Assembly (NCBI GenBank): GCA_021324935.1
Contig: JAJPIE010000059.1
Span: 1 to 64,000 of the forward strand
Source: Acidobacteriota bacterium
GTDB taxonomy: Bacteria > Acidobacteriota > Terriglobia > Acidiferrales > UBA7541
Direction: 5' to 3'
DNA: 64,000 bases
Both the position numbers and the translations under genes were made by a program. Positions 53,075 to 60,209 of this stretch are shown piece after piece (the stretch's first letter is position 1; the number at the start of each line of letters is the position of its first letter). Below the pieces are notes generated by a model. It made no database searches, was not told the origin of the DNA, and saw only the letters and a program-made list of their open reading frames with translations.

Positions 53075-54043
53075 TCAATCTTTGGAAATTTGGCTGGAAT
53101 TTGTGTCCAGCGGCACGGTCTGCATCGGGTACCCCAGATCGCGCCAGGCAGCGAGGCCGCCTTCCAGAGGCCGGATGCGTTTCACTCCTTTGTTTCTGAG
53201 AAGCAGCGCCACACGGGCGCTGGAAGCTTCATTGGGTCAGGTACAGTAGAGAATTACCTCGCGATCCCGGGGGAGGGACTCCTCCTTATTTGCGAGCTCG
53301 CTGGCGTCCATGTGAAATGCGCCGGGAATGATTTCCGGGTCGGCTTCGAAGTCGAGGGAGTGGCGGAGGTCGACGATAGTAACAGGTTCGCCGGTGTCGA
53401 GCATTTGCTTCAGCTCTTCGGGGCTGATGCGCGCGATCCGGAGTTCGCGAAGAAATCTTTGGCGGCCGATGAATTTGTAGGCGACGTAAAGCGCGAAGAG
53501 GAAGCTAACGACCCCCAACATGCTGATGCCCAATTGCTGGATCTTGGCAGCCATGATTTCAATCTGGCCGCTGAAGAGATACCCAAGCGCCAGGTAAGAA
53601 CCTGCCCAAAGAAATGCGCCGAGGAAGTCATAGCCCAGGAACCTGCGGAAATTCATCTGAAAGATTCCGGCCAAGGGTGTGGAGACCGCGCCCAAGCCAG
53701 GGAAGAACTTCGCCAGGATGAGAGACTTCGCGCCCTGCTTCTCAAAAATGCCTTCGGTGCGGCGGACGCAGGAATCCGGCTCCAGAGAGACCTTGCAGAG
53801 CCATTGAACGATCTTGATACCGTTTCGGCGGCCCAGCTCGTACCACATGGTGTCCGCGCAAAGGCAAGCAGCGACGGATACCAGCAGAGAGAAGCCGAAG
53901 TTGAGGCGGTTCATGCCGCCAAGCGCGCCAGCGGCCAAAAGCACAGGCATCGAAGGCAAAGGCAAGCCGGCCTGCTCCAGGAAGACCCAGATCAGCAGGA
54001 CGGCATAGCCGTGGTGCACCAGGAATTCGAGCGTGGAGCGCAT
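53075..54043 (-). CDS. DedA-family membrane protein fused to rhodanese, with in-frame UGA (candidate selenoprotein)
   Basis: Residues 1-200 are a DedA-type membrane domain ([56 protein letters not shown]). A cytosolic rhodanese domain follows ([38 protein letters not shown]). At codon 269 (53237-53239) a UGA interrupts [22 protein letters not shown]. As I recall, relatives have YCxCPNE here, so UGA replaces a Cys. The frame then runs 53 more sense codons with a normal rhodanese end ([16 protein letters not shown]) to a stop at 53075, leaving 20 bp before wrbA. Read as selenocysteine, the protein is 322 aa. The alternative is a nonsense mutation or a 268-aa product lacking most of the active site. 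Confidence 0.72.
53200..53239 (-). promoter_or_regulatory. Candidate bacterial SECIS element after the in-frame UGA
   Basis: Reading on the minus strand, the UGA is followed by CCCAAUGAAGCUUC, then an uninterrupted 7-bp stem CAGCGCC/GGCGCUG with loop CGUGU. A lower stem pairs GAAG with CUUC, leaving a 4-base bulge. The loop begins 21 bases after the UGA and has G as its second base. This fits the published consensus for bacterial SECIS elements (loop 16-37 bases from UGA, G in its first two bases, upper stem of 4 bp or more). A GC-rich gene can produce such stems by chance, so experimental proof is absent. Confidence 0.55.
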
Positions 54044-54065
54044 CCGAAAAACGCCACCCCCTGGA

Positions 54066-54081
54066 CGGCTTCGTGAAGCCG
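54066..54081. repeat. Short hairpin between nitroreductase and DedA/rhodanese genes
   Basis: CGGCTTC-GT-GAAGCCG, a perfect 7-bp stem in the 45-bp gap. On the plus strand it is followed by GCTATTTTT; on the minus strand, the direction of the genes, no T-run follows. It may stabilise or process the transcript. Confidence 0.4.
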
Positions 54082-54088
54082 GCTATTT

Positions 54089-54688
54089 TTAAAGAAAGGA
54101 CGCAGGCCTGCCCCAGTGGCCGCCCATGACGAACGATTCGAGGGACTTCCGCTCGCGTGGGGCAACTTCGCGCTCACGCAACGGATCCGGCAAGGATGAA
54201 GCGTCGCCAGGGTACCCTATCACAAAAGCGGCGATAGGTTCCCATCCGCTGGGAACCTCGAACAGTTCGATGACCTTGCGGGGATCAAACCCAGCCATTT
54301 GATGCACGAAGAGGCCTCGGGAGGTAGCTTCGAGAGAAAGATTGGCGATGGCGGCACCGGTGTCATAAAAGGCGTTGCGGTTGGGTTTGCCGGTGCGGGC
54401 GAAGTTGAGTTCGGAAACGGCAATGGCCAGGACCGGAGCGTGCCTGGCCCAGGTCTGGTTGAACTCCACTAACGTACTTAACATGCGGGCATGAGCTTCG
54501 TGATCTTCGCGGGTGGCGACCAGGAAGGCCCAAGGCTGCTCATTGTTGCTGGAGGGCGCCCACCGGGCGGCTTCGAACAAGCTGCGAAGGACATCTGCGG
54601 GAACGGGTTTTTCGGAGAAGGCGCGAGGGCTCCAGCGCTTTTGGATGTGTTCGTGAATCGTGTGTACGGCAGGTGCAGGCTTATCCAT
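54089..54688 (-). CDS. Nitroreductase-family FMN oxidoreductase
   Basis: A 199-residue NAD(P)H-dependent flavoenzyme of the type that reduces nitro groups, quinones and other electrophiles. The FMN-binding start RWSPRAFSEKPVP and ARWAPSSNNEQPWAFLVA are classic. FYDTGAAIANLSLEATSRGLFVHQMAGFD covers the FMN isoalloxazine site and the dimer interface. ATG at 54688 has GAGG six bases upstream. It is followed 45 bp later by the DedA/rhodanese gene. With WrbA and a MarR-type regulator nearby, a detoxification role is likely. Confidence 0.93.
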   Translation of the reverse strand: MDKPAPAVHTIHEHIQKRWSPRAFSEKPVPADVLRSLFEAARWAPSSNNEQPWAFLVATREDHEAHARMLSTLVEFNQTWARHAPVLAIAVSELNFARTGKPNRNAFYDTGAAIANLSLEATSRGLFVHQMAGFDPRKVIELFEVPSGWEPIAAFVIGYPGDASSLPDPLREREVAPRERKSLESFVMGGHWGRPASFL

Positions 54689-54761
54689 AGGATTCCTCAT
54701 TTCGTGACAGCTCGTGGCTTTCGTTATTAGGAAGTCGAACTCATTCACCGCTGTATTTTTA

Positions 54762-54778
54762 CCGGGCTGAAGTCCCGG
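54762..54778. repeat. CTGAAG-loop hairpin upstream of the nitroreductase gene
   Basis: CCGGG-CTGAAGT-CCCGG, followed by a GC-rich stretch ending in GGCCGCTAC. It is another copy of the dispersed hairpin family and lies in the 188-bp gap between yceI and the nitroreductase gene. Confidence 0.5.
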
Positions 54779-54876
54779 CGCCCGCAGGCTAGGCCGCCTG
54801 TAGGTGGCCGCTACAGATCCGCGCGATTGGACTGGCGAGCGGGCTGCAGGTTGCGCCCGGCCAACCGCAGCGGAGA

Positions 54877-55488
54877 TTATTTCGCTGGAGGAACGATCAT
54901 TTCGACGTCGAGAGTGATGTTGACTTCATTGCCGACAATGGCGCCGCCGTCATCCATGGTCTTATTCCACGTGATGCCGAAATCCTGGCGGTTGATTTTT
55001 GTGCTGGCCGAGGCCGCGGTGCGGGTGAATCCCCAGGGATCCTTGATGGGAGGTTTGGGGGAGGTGGCGTTCAATACGACCGACTTGGTAACGCCATGGA
55101 TGGTGAGATCCCCGGTGATTCTCAGGCTTCCGTCGGGAAATTTCTCGACCTTAGTCGATCGAAAGGTGATGGTGGGGTATTTGGCAACGTCCAAAAAATT
55201 GGGACTCTTGAGATCCTTGTCGCGATCGGGTTCGTTGGTGTTGACGGTGGCGGCGTCGATGGTGACGTTGACGCTGGACTTACTGATATCCGTGTCGTTG
55301 AGCAGGATGGATCCGGTGAGGCCGTGGAATTCACCGTGGACTTTGGAAATTAGCAGGTGTGTGACGGTGAAGTTTGCGCTGGAATGCCGGGGATCGATCT
55401 GATAGGTGGTGGCGCCGGCGGTTGCCGGAAGGCCAGAGACCACAGCGAGTGCCGCAAGCAGAGCAAACTTCGTAGACAGCGCTTTCAT
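54877..55488 (-). CDS. YceI-family periplasmic protein
   Basis: A 203-residue exported lipocalin-like protein that binds isoprenoid-type lipids such as polyprenols or quinones in the structures known to me. Signal peptide ends near AGAT. The mature domain starts TYQIDPRHSSANFTVTHLLISKVHGEF, followed by SKSSVNVTIDAATVNT, KDLKSPNFLDVAKYPTITF and the closing GDLTIHGVTKSVVL. Strong GGAGGAAG ribosome site. It is 59 bp downstream of marR on the same strand and probably co-transcribed with it. Confidence 0.93.
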   Translation of the reverse strand: MKALSTKFALLAALAVVSGLPATAGATTYQIDPRHSSANFTVTHLLISKVHGEFHGLTGSILLNDTDISKSSVNVTIDAATVNTNEPDRDKDLKSPNFLDVAKYPTITFRSTKVEKFPDGSLRITGDLTIHGVTKSVVLNATSPKPPIKDPWGFTRTAASASTKINRQDFGITWNKTMDDGGAIVGNEVNITLDVEMIVPPAK

Positions 55489-55547
55489 TTTACTTCCTCC
55501 CTATTCTTTTGCTTGGAAGATGGACTGCGTTTGGATGCGCCGGAACC

Positions 55548-56012
55548 TCACTCGGGTTCGTGGGCCAGCACTTCCGAAATGAGCTCCAGCAGCGTCTTCT
55601 GGCGCGCGGCGCTCATGTGCGCAAATTGCCGTTTGTGGAGCTCGCGCACAGGAGCGTCCATCTTCTTCAGGAGTTTCAGACCTTCTTCGGTAATGCGCGC
55701 CTTGACGACGCGGCGATCTTCGGTCTGGCGCTCGCGGGAGATCCATTGGCGGGACTCCATGCGATCGAGCATGCGCGTCATGTCCGGATCGCGGGAAATC
55801 ATTCGTTCGCTGATGCCGCTGCAGGGCAGGCCTTCGGGACCCGCCCCGCGAAGGATGCGAAGCACGTTGTATTGAGCGCCAGTGAGACCGCTGGTTTTCA
55901 AGAGTTGCTCGGCCTGGGCGGCAAGCGCGTCGGCGGATTTGAGGATGGCGACGAAGACCTGATCCTCGATGCCGGCGGCGCCGGGGCAAGCCGCTTTGTT
56001 TCGCGAATTCAT
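55548..56012 (-). CDS. MarR-family transcriptional regulator
   Basis: A 154-residue winged-helix repressor. The DNA-binding part is readable: LLKTSGLTGAQYNVLRILRGAGPEGLPCSGISERMISRDPDMTRMLDRMESRQWISRERQTEDRRVVKARITEEGLKLL. The wing contains the DRR signature. There are Cys in the N-terminal arm and near the recognition helix (LPCSG), a possible redox switch. A promoter with a palindromic spacer lies immediately upstream, arguing for autoregulation. ATG at 56012 is the start compatible with that promoter; upstream ATG at 56033 would lie inside it. It probably controls yceI and perhaps the redox genes that follow. Confidence 0.92.
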   Translation of the reverse strand: MNSRNKAACPGAAGIEDQVFVAILKSADALAAQAEQLLKTSGLTGAQYNVLRILRGAGPEGLPCSGISERMISRDPDMTRMLDRMESRQWISRERQTEDRRVVKARITEEGLKLLKKMDAPVRELHKRQFAHMSAARQKTLLELISEVLAHEPE

Positions 56013-56018
56013 GGTCTC

Positions 56019-56047
56019 ATGATAGTCGTGCACACAACTATTGTCAA
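56019..56047 (-). promoter_or_regulatory. Promoter and probable MarR operator
   Basis: On the minus strand: TTGACA (56047-56042), a 17-base spacer, TATCAT (56024-56019). The spacer plus flank, ATAGTTGTGTGCACGACTAT (56041-56022), is an imperfect palindrome with 8 of 10 pairs matching. Transcription is predicted to begin near 56012, the first base of the ATG, so the message would be leaderless. A bound MarR dimer would block both promoter boxes. Other copies of the palindrome were not seen near nitroreductase, DedA or wrbA. Confidence 0.7.
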
Positions 56048-56244
56048 GAGGAAAATAAGGGCGGGGGCAAGAGGCCGGCAGCCCTGGTCACCAGCTACCA
56101 GCAAGAGCGGCCTGGGAGCGAGCCCGGAAGTTGAGACGCGCCCCAGGCGCTCAGGGTGGTCAGCGGACGCGGACACATGCTGAAGGCCGTGCGACTGGAA
56201 CCCGGGCCCTACATCCCCGGTCAGGAAGAGCGGCCAACTTGCCG

Positions 56245-57000
56245 TCAGGGCTTGGCGACAGGGCGGAGGTGGACTTCACTGATGAAGCTCTGCGCGCCCT
56301 GGGTGAGGACCATGGCGACGGCGTGGGCGACGTCCTCGGCGGAGAGGACTTTGCTGGCATCTTTGGGGCCGCGGCCCATGAAGTCCGTGGCGACGCTGCC
56401 GGGGCAGATGACGCTGACGCGGATGCCGTGGGCGCGAAGATCTTCCGCCATGCAGCCGGAAAGTCCCTGCAGCGCCCACTTCGAAGCGCAATAAATGCTG
56501 CCACCGGCGAAGGTATTTTTGCCTGCCAGGGAGCTGATGTTGACGATGTCGCCCGAACGGCGCTGAATCATTCCCGGAATGACGGCGCGGGAAACGAAAA
56601 AGACGCTTTTGAGATTGGTGTTCATGATGTGGTCCCACTCAGCCTCGGATTTTTCGTGGACGGGTCCGAAACCGCCGCGGCCGGTGCCGGCATTGTTGAC
56701 TAGGACGGAGATAGGGCCGAGTTGTTTCTCGGCGGCCTGCACGAGGGACAGCACGTCGCCTTCGCAGGTAACGTCGGCGCGGAGGGCGAGGATGCGTGCG
56801 CCCGTGGATTCGAGTTCCTTGGCGGTGATGGTGAGTTTTTCCTCATCGCGGCCACACAGGCCGATAGGGGCGCCGAGCGCAGCGAGGCGGAATGCGATGG
56901 CCCTGCCGATGCCACGGCTGCCGCCGGTGATCAGAGCTACCCGGCCCGCCAGAGGAAGTGCCACGGAGGAGAAGCTATTTGCATTGTTTATGGCGGTCAT
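56245..57000 (-). CDS. SDR-family oxidoreductase (FabG-like)
   Basis: A 251-residue NAD(P)-dependent short-chain dehydrogenase. Cofactor motif TGGSRGIG at 25-32, then LVNNAGTGRGG, the catalytic Ser in NISSLAG, and the Tyr/Lys pair in YCASKWAL. The structural NTNLKSVFF is also present. The Arg after the Gly-rich turn and R in GLCGRDEE favour NADP(H). Similar to 3-oxoacyl-ACP reductases and to many oxidoreductases of unknown substrate; no fatty acid genes adjoin it. It is the last minus-strand gene before a divergent TPR gene. Confidence 0.9.
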   Translation of the reverse strand: MTAINNANSFSSVALPLAGRVALITGGSRGIGRAIAFRLAALGAPIGLCGRDEEKLTITAKELESTGARILALRADVTCEGDVLSLVQAAEKQLGPISVLVNNAGTGRGGFGPVHEKSEAEWDHIMNTNLKSVFFVSRAVIPGMIQRRSGDIVNISSLAGKNTFAGGSIYCASKWALQGLSGCMAEDLRAHGIRVSVICPGSVATDFMGRGPKDASKVLSAEDVAHAVAMVLTQGAQSFISEVHLRPVAKP

Positions 57001-57163
57001 TTGATTTCTTCCTCCCCAAAGCCACTCTTTTTATGCGAGACTCATCGTATCTCGTTAGGATGCCGCCCCAAAGTGAATGCCTCGGAGGTGCACCGGGGTG
57101 CCACGAAATTTTCACGGGGAGCCCAACGCTCGGCAAGCGAAAAAGCACGGGACAGGTATCGGC

Positions 57164-57193
57164 TTGCGATTGGGCATCGGGTGCACCTATAAT
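57164..57193 (+). promoter_or_regulatory. Sigma-70-type promoter before the TPR gene
   Basis: TTGCGA (57164-57169) and a perfect TATAAT (57188-57193) are 18 bases apart. The next gene on this strand starts 113 bp downstream, giving a long leader. Confidence 0.6.
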
Positions 57194-57306
57194 TCCAACG
57201 TTTCCTAAAGAGCACTTTCGGTTCGCAGGTGTGGAAGAAGTTCCGTCCGTGGCATTGCTGCAGGCGGCGTATGCAATTTTACCTTCATGGTTGGAGCGAG
57301 GAGACA

Positions 57307-58632
57307 ATGAAAGCAATTCGTTGGATGGCAAGCCTTTTGCTTCTTGCAGCGCTTGGCTTGAGCAGCACGCCTAATGCTACGGCCCAGGCGGCGGCCGGAG
57401 GCTCGCAGCAGAAATATACGATGGCGGAGTACAACTCCTACCAGGCGGCCGCCGCCGAGAAGAATCCCGCCGCGCAGATCAAGCTGCTGGATGATTTCGT
57501 CGCCAAATATCCGAATTCGGCGCTGTTGAATTACATCTACCCGCTCTATTACAAGAATTACTTCGCGCAAAAGAATTACCCGAAAACCATCGAGTATTGC
57601 GACAAGATGATCGCGATGGGCGATAAGGTGAGTCCGCCGGATCTCTACGACGCCTACTATGCGCGTGCCTTCGCATTTAACGCGATTCAGAATCCCGACG
57701 CCGAGACCGCCAAGGCAGCGCGTGCGGCAGCCCTGGACGGATTGAAAGTGCTCGACAAATTGCCGAAGCCGGATGGAGTTTCCGAGGAAGTGTTCAACAA
57801 GGAGAAGCAGCAGTCGATTGTGCTCTTCAACGGCACCGCGGCCAACGCGGGAATGGCAGCCAAGGATTATGCGGGAGCCGCCGATTCTTACCTCGCGGTG
57901 CTGTCAGTTTCGCCGGATGACCTGATTTCGAATTACAAGCTCGGGCAAGCGTACATGGCGATGTCCCCGGCGCAGCCGCTGGATGCAATGTGGTTTTACG
58001 CGCGCGCGGCGACATCAAAGAATGCCAACGAGCAGCAGTCCAAATCCATCAAGAGCTATCTAAGGAAGCTGATGGCCAATTATCAGGGCGGAACGGTTTG
58101 CGACCCGCTGACGGATGCGGAGATGAACGAGCTGCTGCAACTCGCGCCGAACTCCGTGAAGCGCCCGGCGAGCTACAAGCTGGTGAGCGCGGCGGACCTG
58201 GATGCTGCCCGCAAGGACATGACTATCGCTTCCGTGGTGACGGACCTGAAGGCCGGCGGGGACAAGGCGAAGCTGACCTGGACCGCGGCCTGCGGCCTGG
58301 AGTTCCCGGATGTGCCGGGCAAGCTGATTGACATCACCCCCGGAACCGACACGGTGGAGTTGAAGACCGCGTTTGTGACCAGCGACGCGGAATTTCAGGC
58401 AGCGACGACCCCGGACATGGACGTGATCATCAAGATGGCGGACCAGCCGGCGGCGGCAAAGCTGGAGAAGGGGAACCCGGTGCGGTTCACGGGCACTCTG
58501 GAGACCTACGATCCCGATCCGGCGTTCATGCTGCACTGGGACAAGGCCAAGGTGAACGAGGAAGATTTGCCAAAGGAAACGCCGAAGAAGCCGGTCCACA
58601 AGCCAGCGCCGAAGAAGCCTGGAATGCACTAA
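57307..58632 (+). CDS. Secreted TPR-like protein of unknown function
   Basis: A 441-residue exported protein; ATG at 57307 behind GAGGAGA. Signal peptide ends near ATAQ. Residues about 35-260 form tetratricopeptide-like helical repeats (YNSYQAAAAEKNPAAQIKLLDDFVAKYPNSALLNYIYPLYYK; AAKDYAGAADSYLAVLSVSPDDLISNYKLGQAYMAM). The C-terminal part (about 300-420) is a beta-rich domain with two Cys and LEKGNPVRFTGTLETYDPDPAFMLHWDKA, then a Pro/Lys tail. The pattern recurs in acidobacterial genomes as hypothetical. Strong terminator follows. Probably a scaffold or cell-surface binding protein. Confidence 0.82.
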   Translation: MKAIRWMASLLLLAALGLSSTPNATAQAAAGGSQQKYTMAEYNSYQAAAAEKNPAAQIKLLDDFVAKYPNSALLNYIYPLYYKNYFAQKNYPKTIEYCDKMIAMGDKVSPPDLYDAYYARAFAFNAIQNPDAETAKAARAAALDGLKVLDKLPKPDGVSEEVFNKEKQQSIVLFNGTAANAGMAAKDYAGAADSYLAVLSVSPDDLISNYKLGQAYMAMSPAQPLDAMWFYARAATSKNANEQQSKSIKSYLRKLMANYQGGTVCDPLTDAEMNELLQLAPNSVKRPASYKLVSAADLDAARKDMTIASVVTDLKAGGDKAKLTWTAACGLEFPDVPGKLIDITPGTDTVELKTAFVTSDAEFQAATTPDMDVIIKMADQPAAAKLEKGNPVRFTGTLETYDPDPAFMLHWDKAKVNEEDLPKETPKKPVHKPAPKKPGMH

Positions 58633-58656
58633 TTTTCAGCATAGCGATACTGGGAG

Positions 58657-58692
58657 AGGCCCCGGACTTTGGTGCGGGGCCTTTTCGTTTTT
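58657..58692 (+). terminator. Rho-independent terminator after the TPR gene
   Basis: AGGCCCCG and CGGGGCCT form an 8-bp stem with a 10-base loop, followed by TTTCGTTTTT. Confidence 0.9.
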
Positions 58693-58842
58693 GGGAGAGG
58701 ATCGGCGAACGGCGCGCGAGCGCGTTCGGGGAAGGGCCGACGTGAAGATCGGCCATTACACGGGATCGGGTGTGGCCCGTTTCACAAGCACATCCGGGGC
58801 GCACACGGTGCGCATCGGAAAGCCGGCCAATGATGAAAGGGA

Positions 58843-58860
58843 CCCAGGCTGAAGACTGGG
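58843..58860. repeat. CTGAAG-loop hairpin before the small Fis-type gene end
   Basis: CCCAG-GCTGAAGA-CTGGG, followed by CTACT. It lies just downstream (minus-strand sense) of the Fis-type gene and matches the hairpin family seen at 36.2, 52.3 and 54.8 kb. Confidence 0.5.
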
Positions 58861-58872
58861 CTACTCCGGCGC

Positions 58873-59094
58873 TCAGCGGGATTTGCGGCGGCGATGGTCG
58901 AGTTTGTATTCGGTAATTTTGCGGCTGAGGGTGTTGCGATGGATGCCGAGTTGTTCGGCGGCGCGGCACTGATTGCCGTTGGTGCGCTCCAAAACGTGCT
59001 TGATGAAACGCTTTTCGAATTCGCCGACGGCCTCATCAAAGAGAATCCCGCGATCTACCATTTGTCCGACAAGCCCTTCCAATTGATCTCTCAC
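58873..59094 (-). CDS. Stand-alone Fis-type DNA-binding protein (73 aa)
   Basis: GTG start at 59094 with GGAGAG upstream. The C-terminal 45 residues are a Fis/NtrC-type helix-turn-helix: FIKHVLERTNGNQCRAAEQLGIHRNTLSRKITEYKLD. The N-terminal part is one amphipathic helix (GLVGQMVDRGILFDEAVGEFEKR). E. coli Fis is about 98 residues, so this is a minimal form, close to the last domain of sigma-54 activators. It follows purC by 41 bp and may be in the same transcript. Whether it acts as a nucleoid protein or local regulator is unknown. Confidence 0.82.
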   Translation of the reverse strand: MRDQLEGLVGQMVDRGILFDEAVGEFEKRFIKHVLERTNGNQCRAAEQLGIHRNTLSRKITEYKLDHRRRKSR

Positions 59095-59135
59095 GTACGC
59101 ACTCTCCGCTGCAGGAAATTTTTTTGAGGGCCGGC

Positions 59136-60038
59136 TTACGAGTCCAGATCGCGCCCGACCAGGATGCGATAGGCTTCCCGGTACTTGGCGCGAGTGGCGG
59201 CAACCACATCGGGGGGCAGGTCGGGACCCGGAGGCGTTTTGGGCCAGTGGATCCGTTCGAGGTAGTCGCGCACAAACTGCTTGTCGAAGGAAGGCTGGGG
59301 GCCTCCGGGATGATACTGGGCGGCTGGCCAAAAGCGGGAAGAATCGGGGGTGAGGGCTTCATCAATCCAGATTAATTCGCCGTTGAGCAATCCAAATTCG
59401 AATTTGGTATCCGCGAGCAGGATGCCGCGTGGTTCGGCGTAAGCGGCGGCACGGCGGTAGATTTCGAGCGTGGTGGCGCGAACCATGTGGGCGAGGCCGG
59501 CGCCGATCCTTTCGGCGGCGCGTTCAAAGGGAATATTTTCGTCGTGGCCGGTGGCGGCCTTGGTCGCCGGCGTGAAGAGGACTTCGGGGAGTTTGTCGGA
59601 CTCGCGCAAGCCGGGAGGAAGGGGAATGCCGCAGATTTTTCCCGTGGCTTTGTATTCCTTCCAGCCGGAGCCGGAGATGTAGCCGCGGGCGACGCATTCG
59701 ATGGGAAGAGGCTGCGTCTTCTTGACGACCATGGAGCGGCCGGAGAGTTCATCCTTGTACTGATCGAAAGGCGGGGGGAATTCAGTGGAGCTGATGACGT
59801 GATTGGGGATGACGTCCTTCAGCAGATTGAACCAAAACAGAGAGATTTGCGTGAGGACGCGGCCCTTGTCGGGGATCGGCGTGGGCATGACCACGTCGAA
59901 CGCGGAAAGGCGATCGGTAGCGACAATGAGGAGGCGGTCGCCGAGATCATAGATGTCGCGAACCTTGCCGCGCGCAATGGGGGCGATGCCGGCGAAATTG
60001 GTTTCGCGGATGACTTTCGTTGCGGGACTTGCACTCAC
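59136..60038 (-). CDS. purC: Phosphoribosylaminoimidazole-succinocarboxamide synthase
   Basis: SAICAR synthetase, joining CAIR and aspartate with ATP in purine synthesis. 300 residues; the start includes [36 protein letters not shown], and later [21 protein letters not shown] and [18 protein letters not shown], all conserved. The eukaryote-like long form (about 300 aa) is also common in Acidobacteriota and some other phyla. GTG start at 60038. It is followed by a Fis-type gene; the smc gene ends 172 bp upstream on the same strand. Confidence 0.97.
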   Translation of the reverse strand: MSASPATKVIRETNFAGIAPIARGKVRDIYDLGDRLLIVATDRLSAFDVVMPTPIPDKGRVLTQISLFWFNLLKDVIPNHVISSTEFPPPFDQYKDELSGRSMVVKKTQPLPIECVARGYISGSGWKEYKATGKICGIPLPPGLRESDKLPEVLFTPATKAATGHDENIPFERAAERIGAGLAHMVRATTLEIYRRAAAYAEPRGILLADTKFEFGLLNGELIWIDEALTPDSSRFWPAAQYHPGGPQPSFDKQFVRDYLERIHWPKTPPGPDLPPDVVAATRAKYREAYRILVGRDLDS

Positions 60039-60209
60039 GAGGACTTTGCCCCTGACAAAGTGTTCTGCATTCTATCCCACCGAACGAGGATGTCAATGTG
60101 ACGCGCATACTTTTTGGAAAGAAAATCGTTTGACAAATCATTCTGGTTTTAAGGAGGGGAAAGAAAAAGGACGGAGTGAACACCGCCCCAAGAGCGCAAG
60201 GAAGAGCGT

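Noticed and set aside
53075..53236. Reading the sequence after the UGA as a separate small gene
   Set aside because: No start codon with a ribosome site before the rhodanese C-terminus, and the homology is continuous with the frame before the UGA.
57001..57306. Possible structured RNA in the leader of the TPR gene
   Set aside because: A promoter is clear, but I could not find paired elements or a conserved RNA signature.
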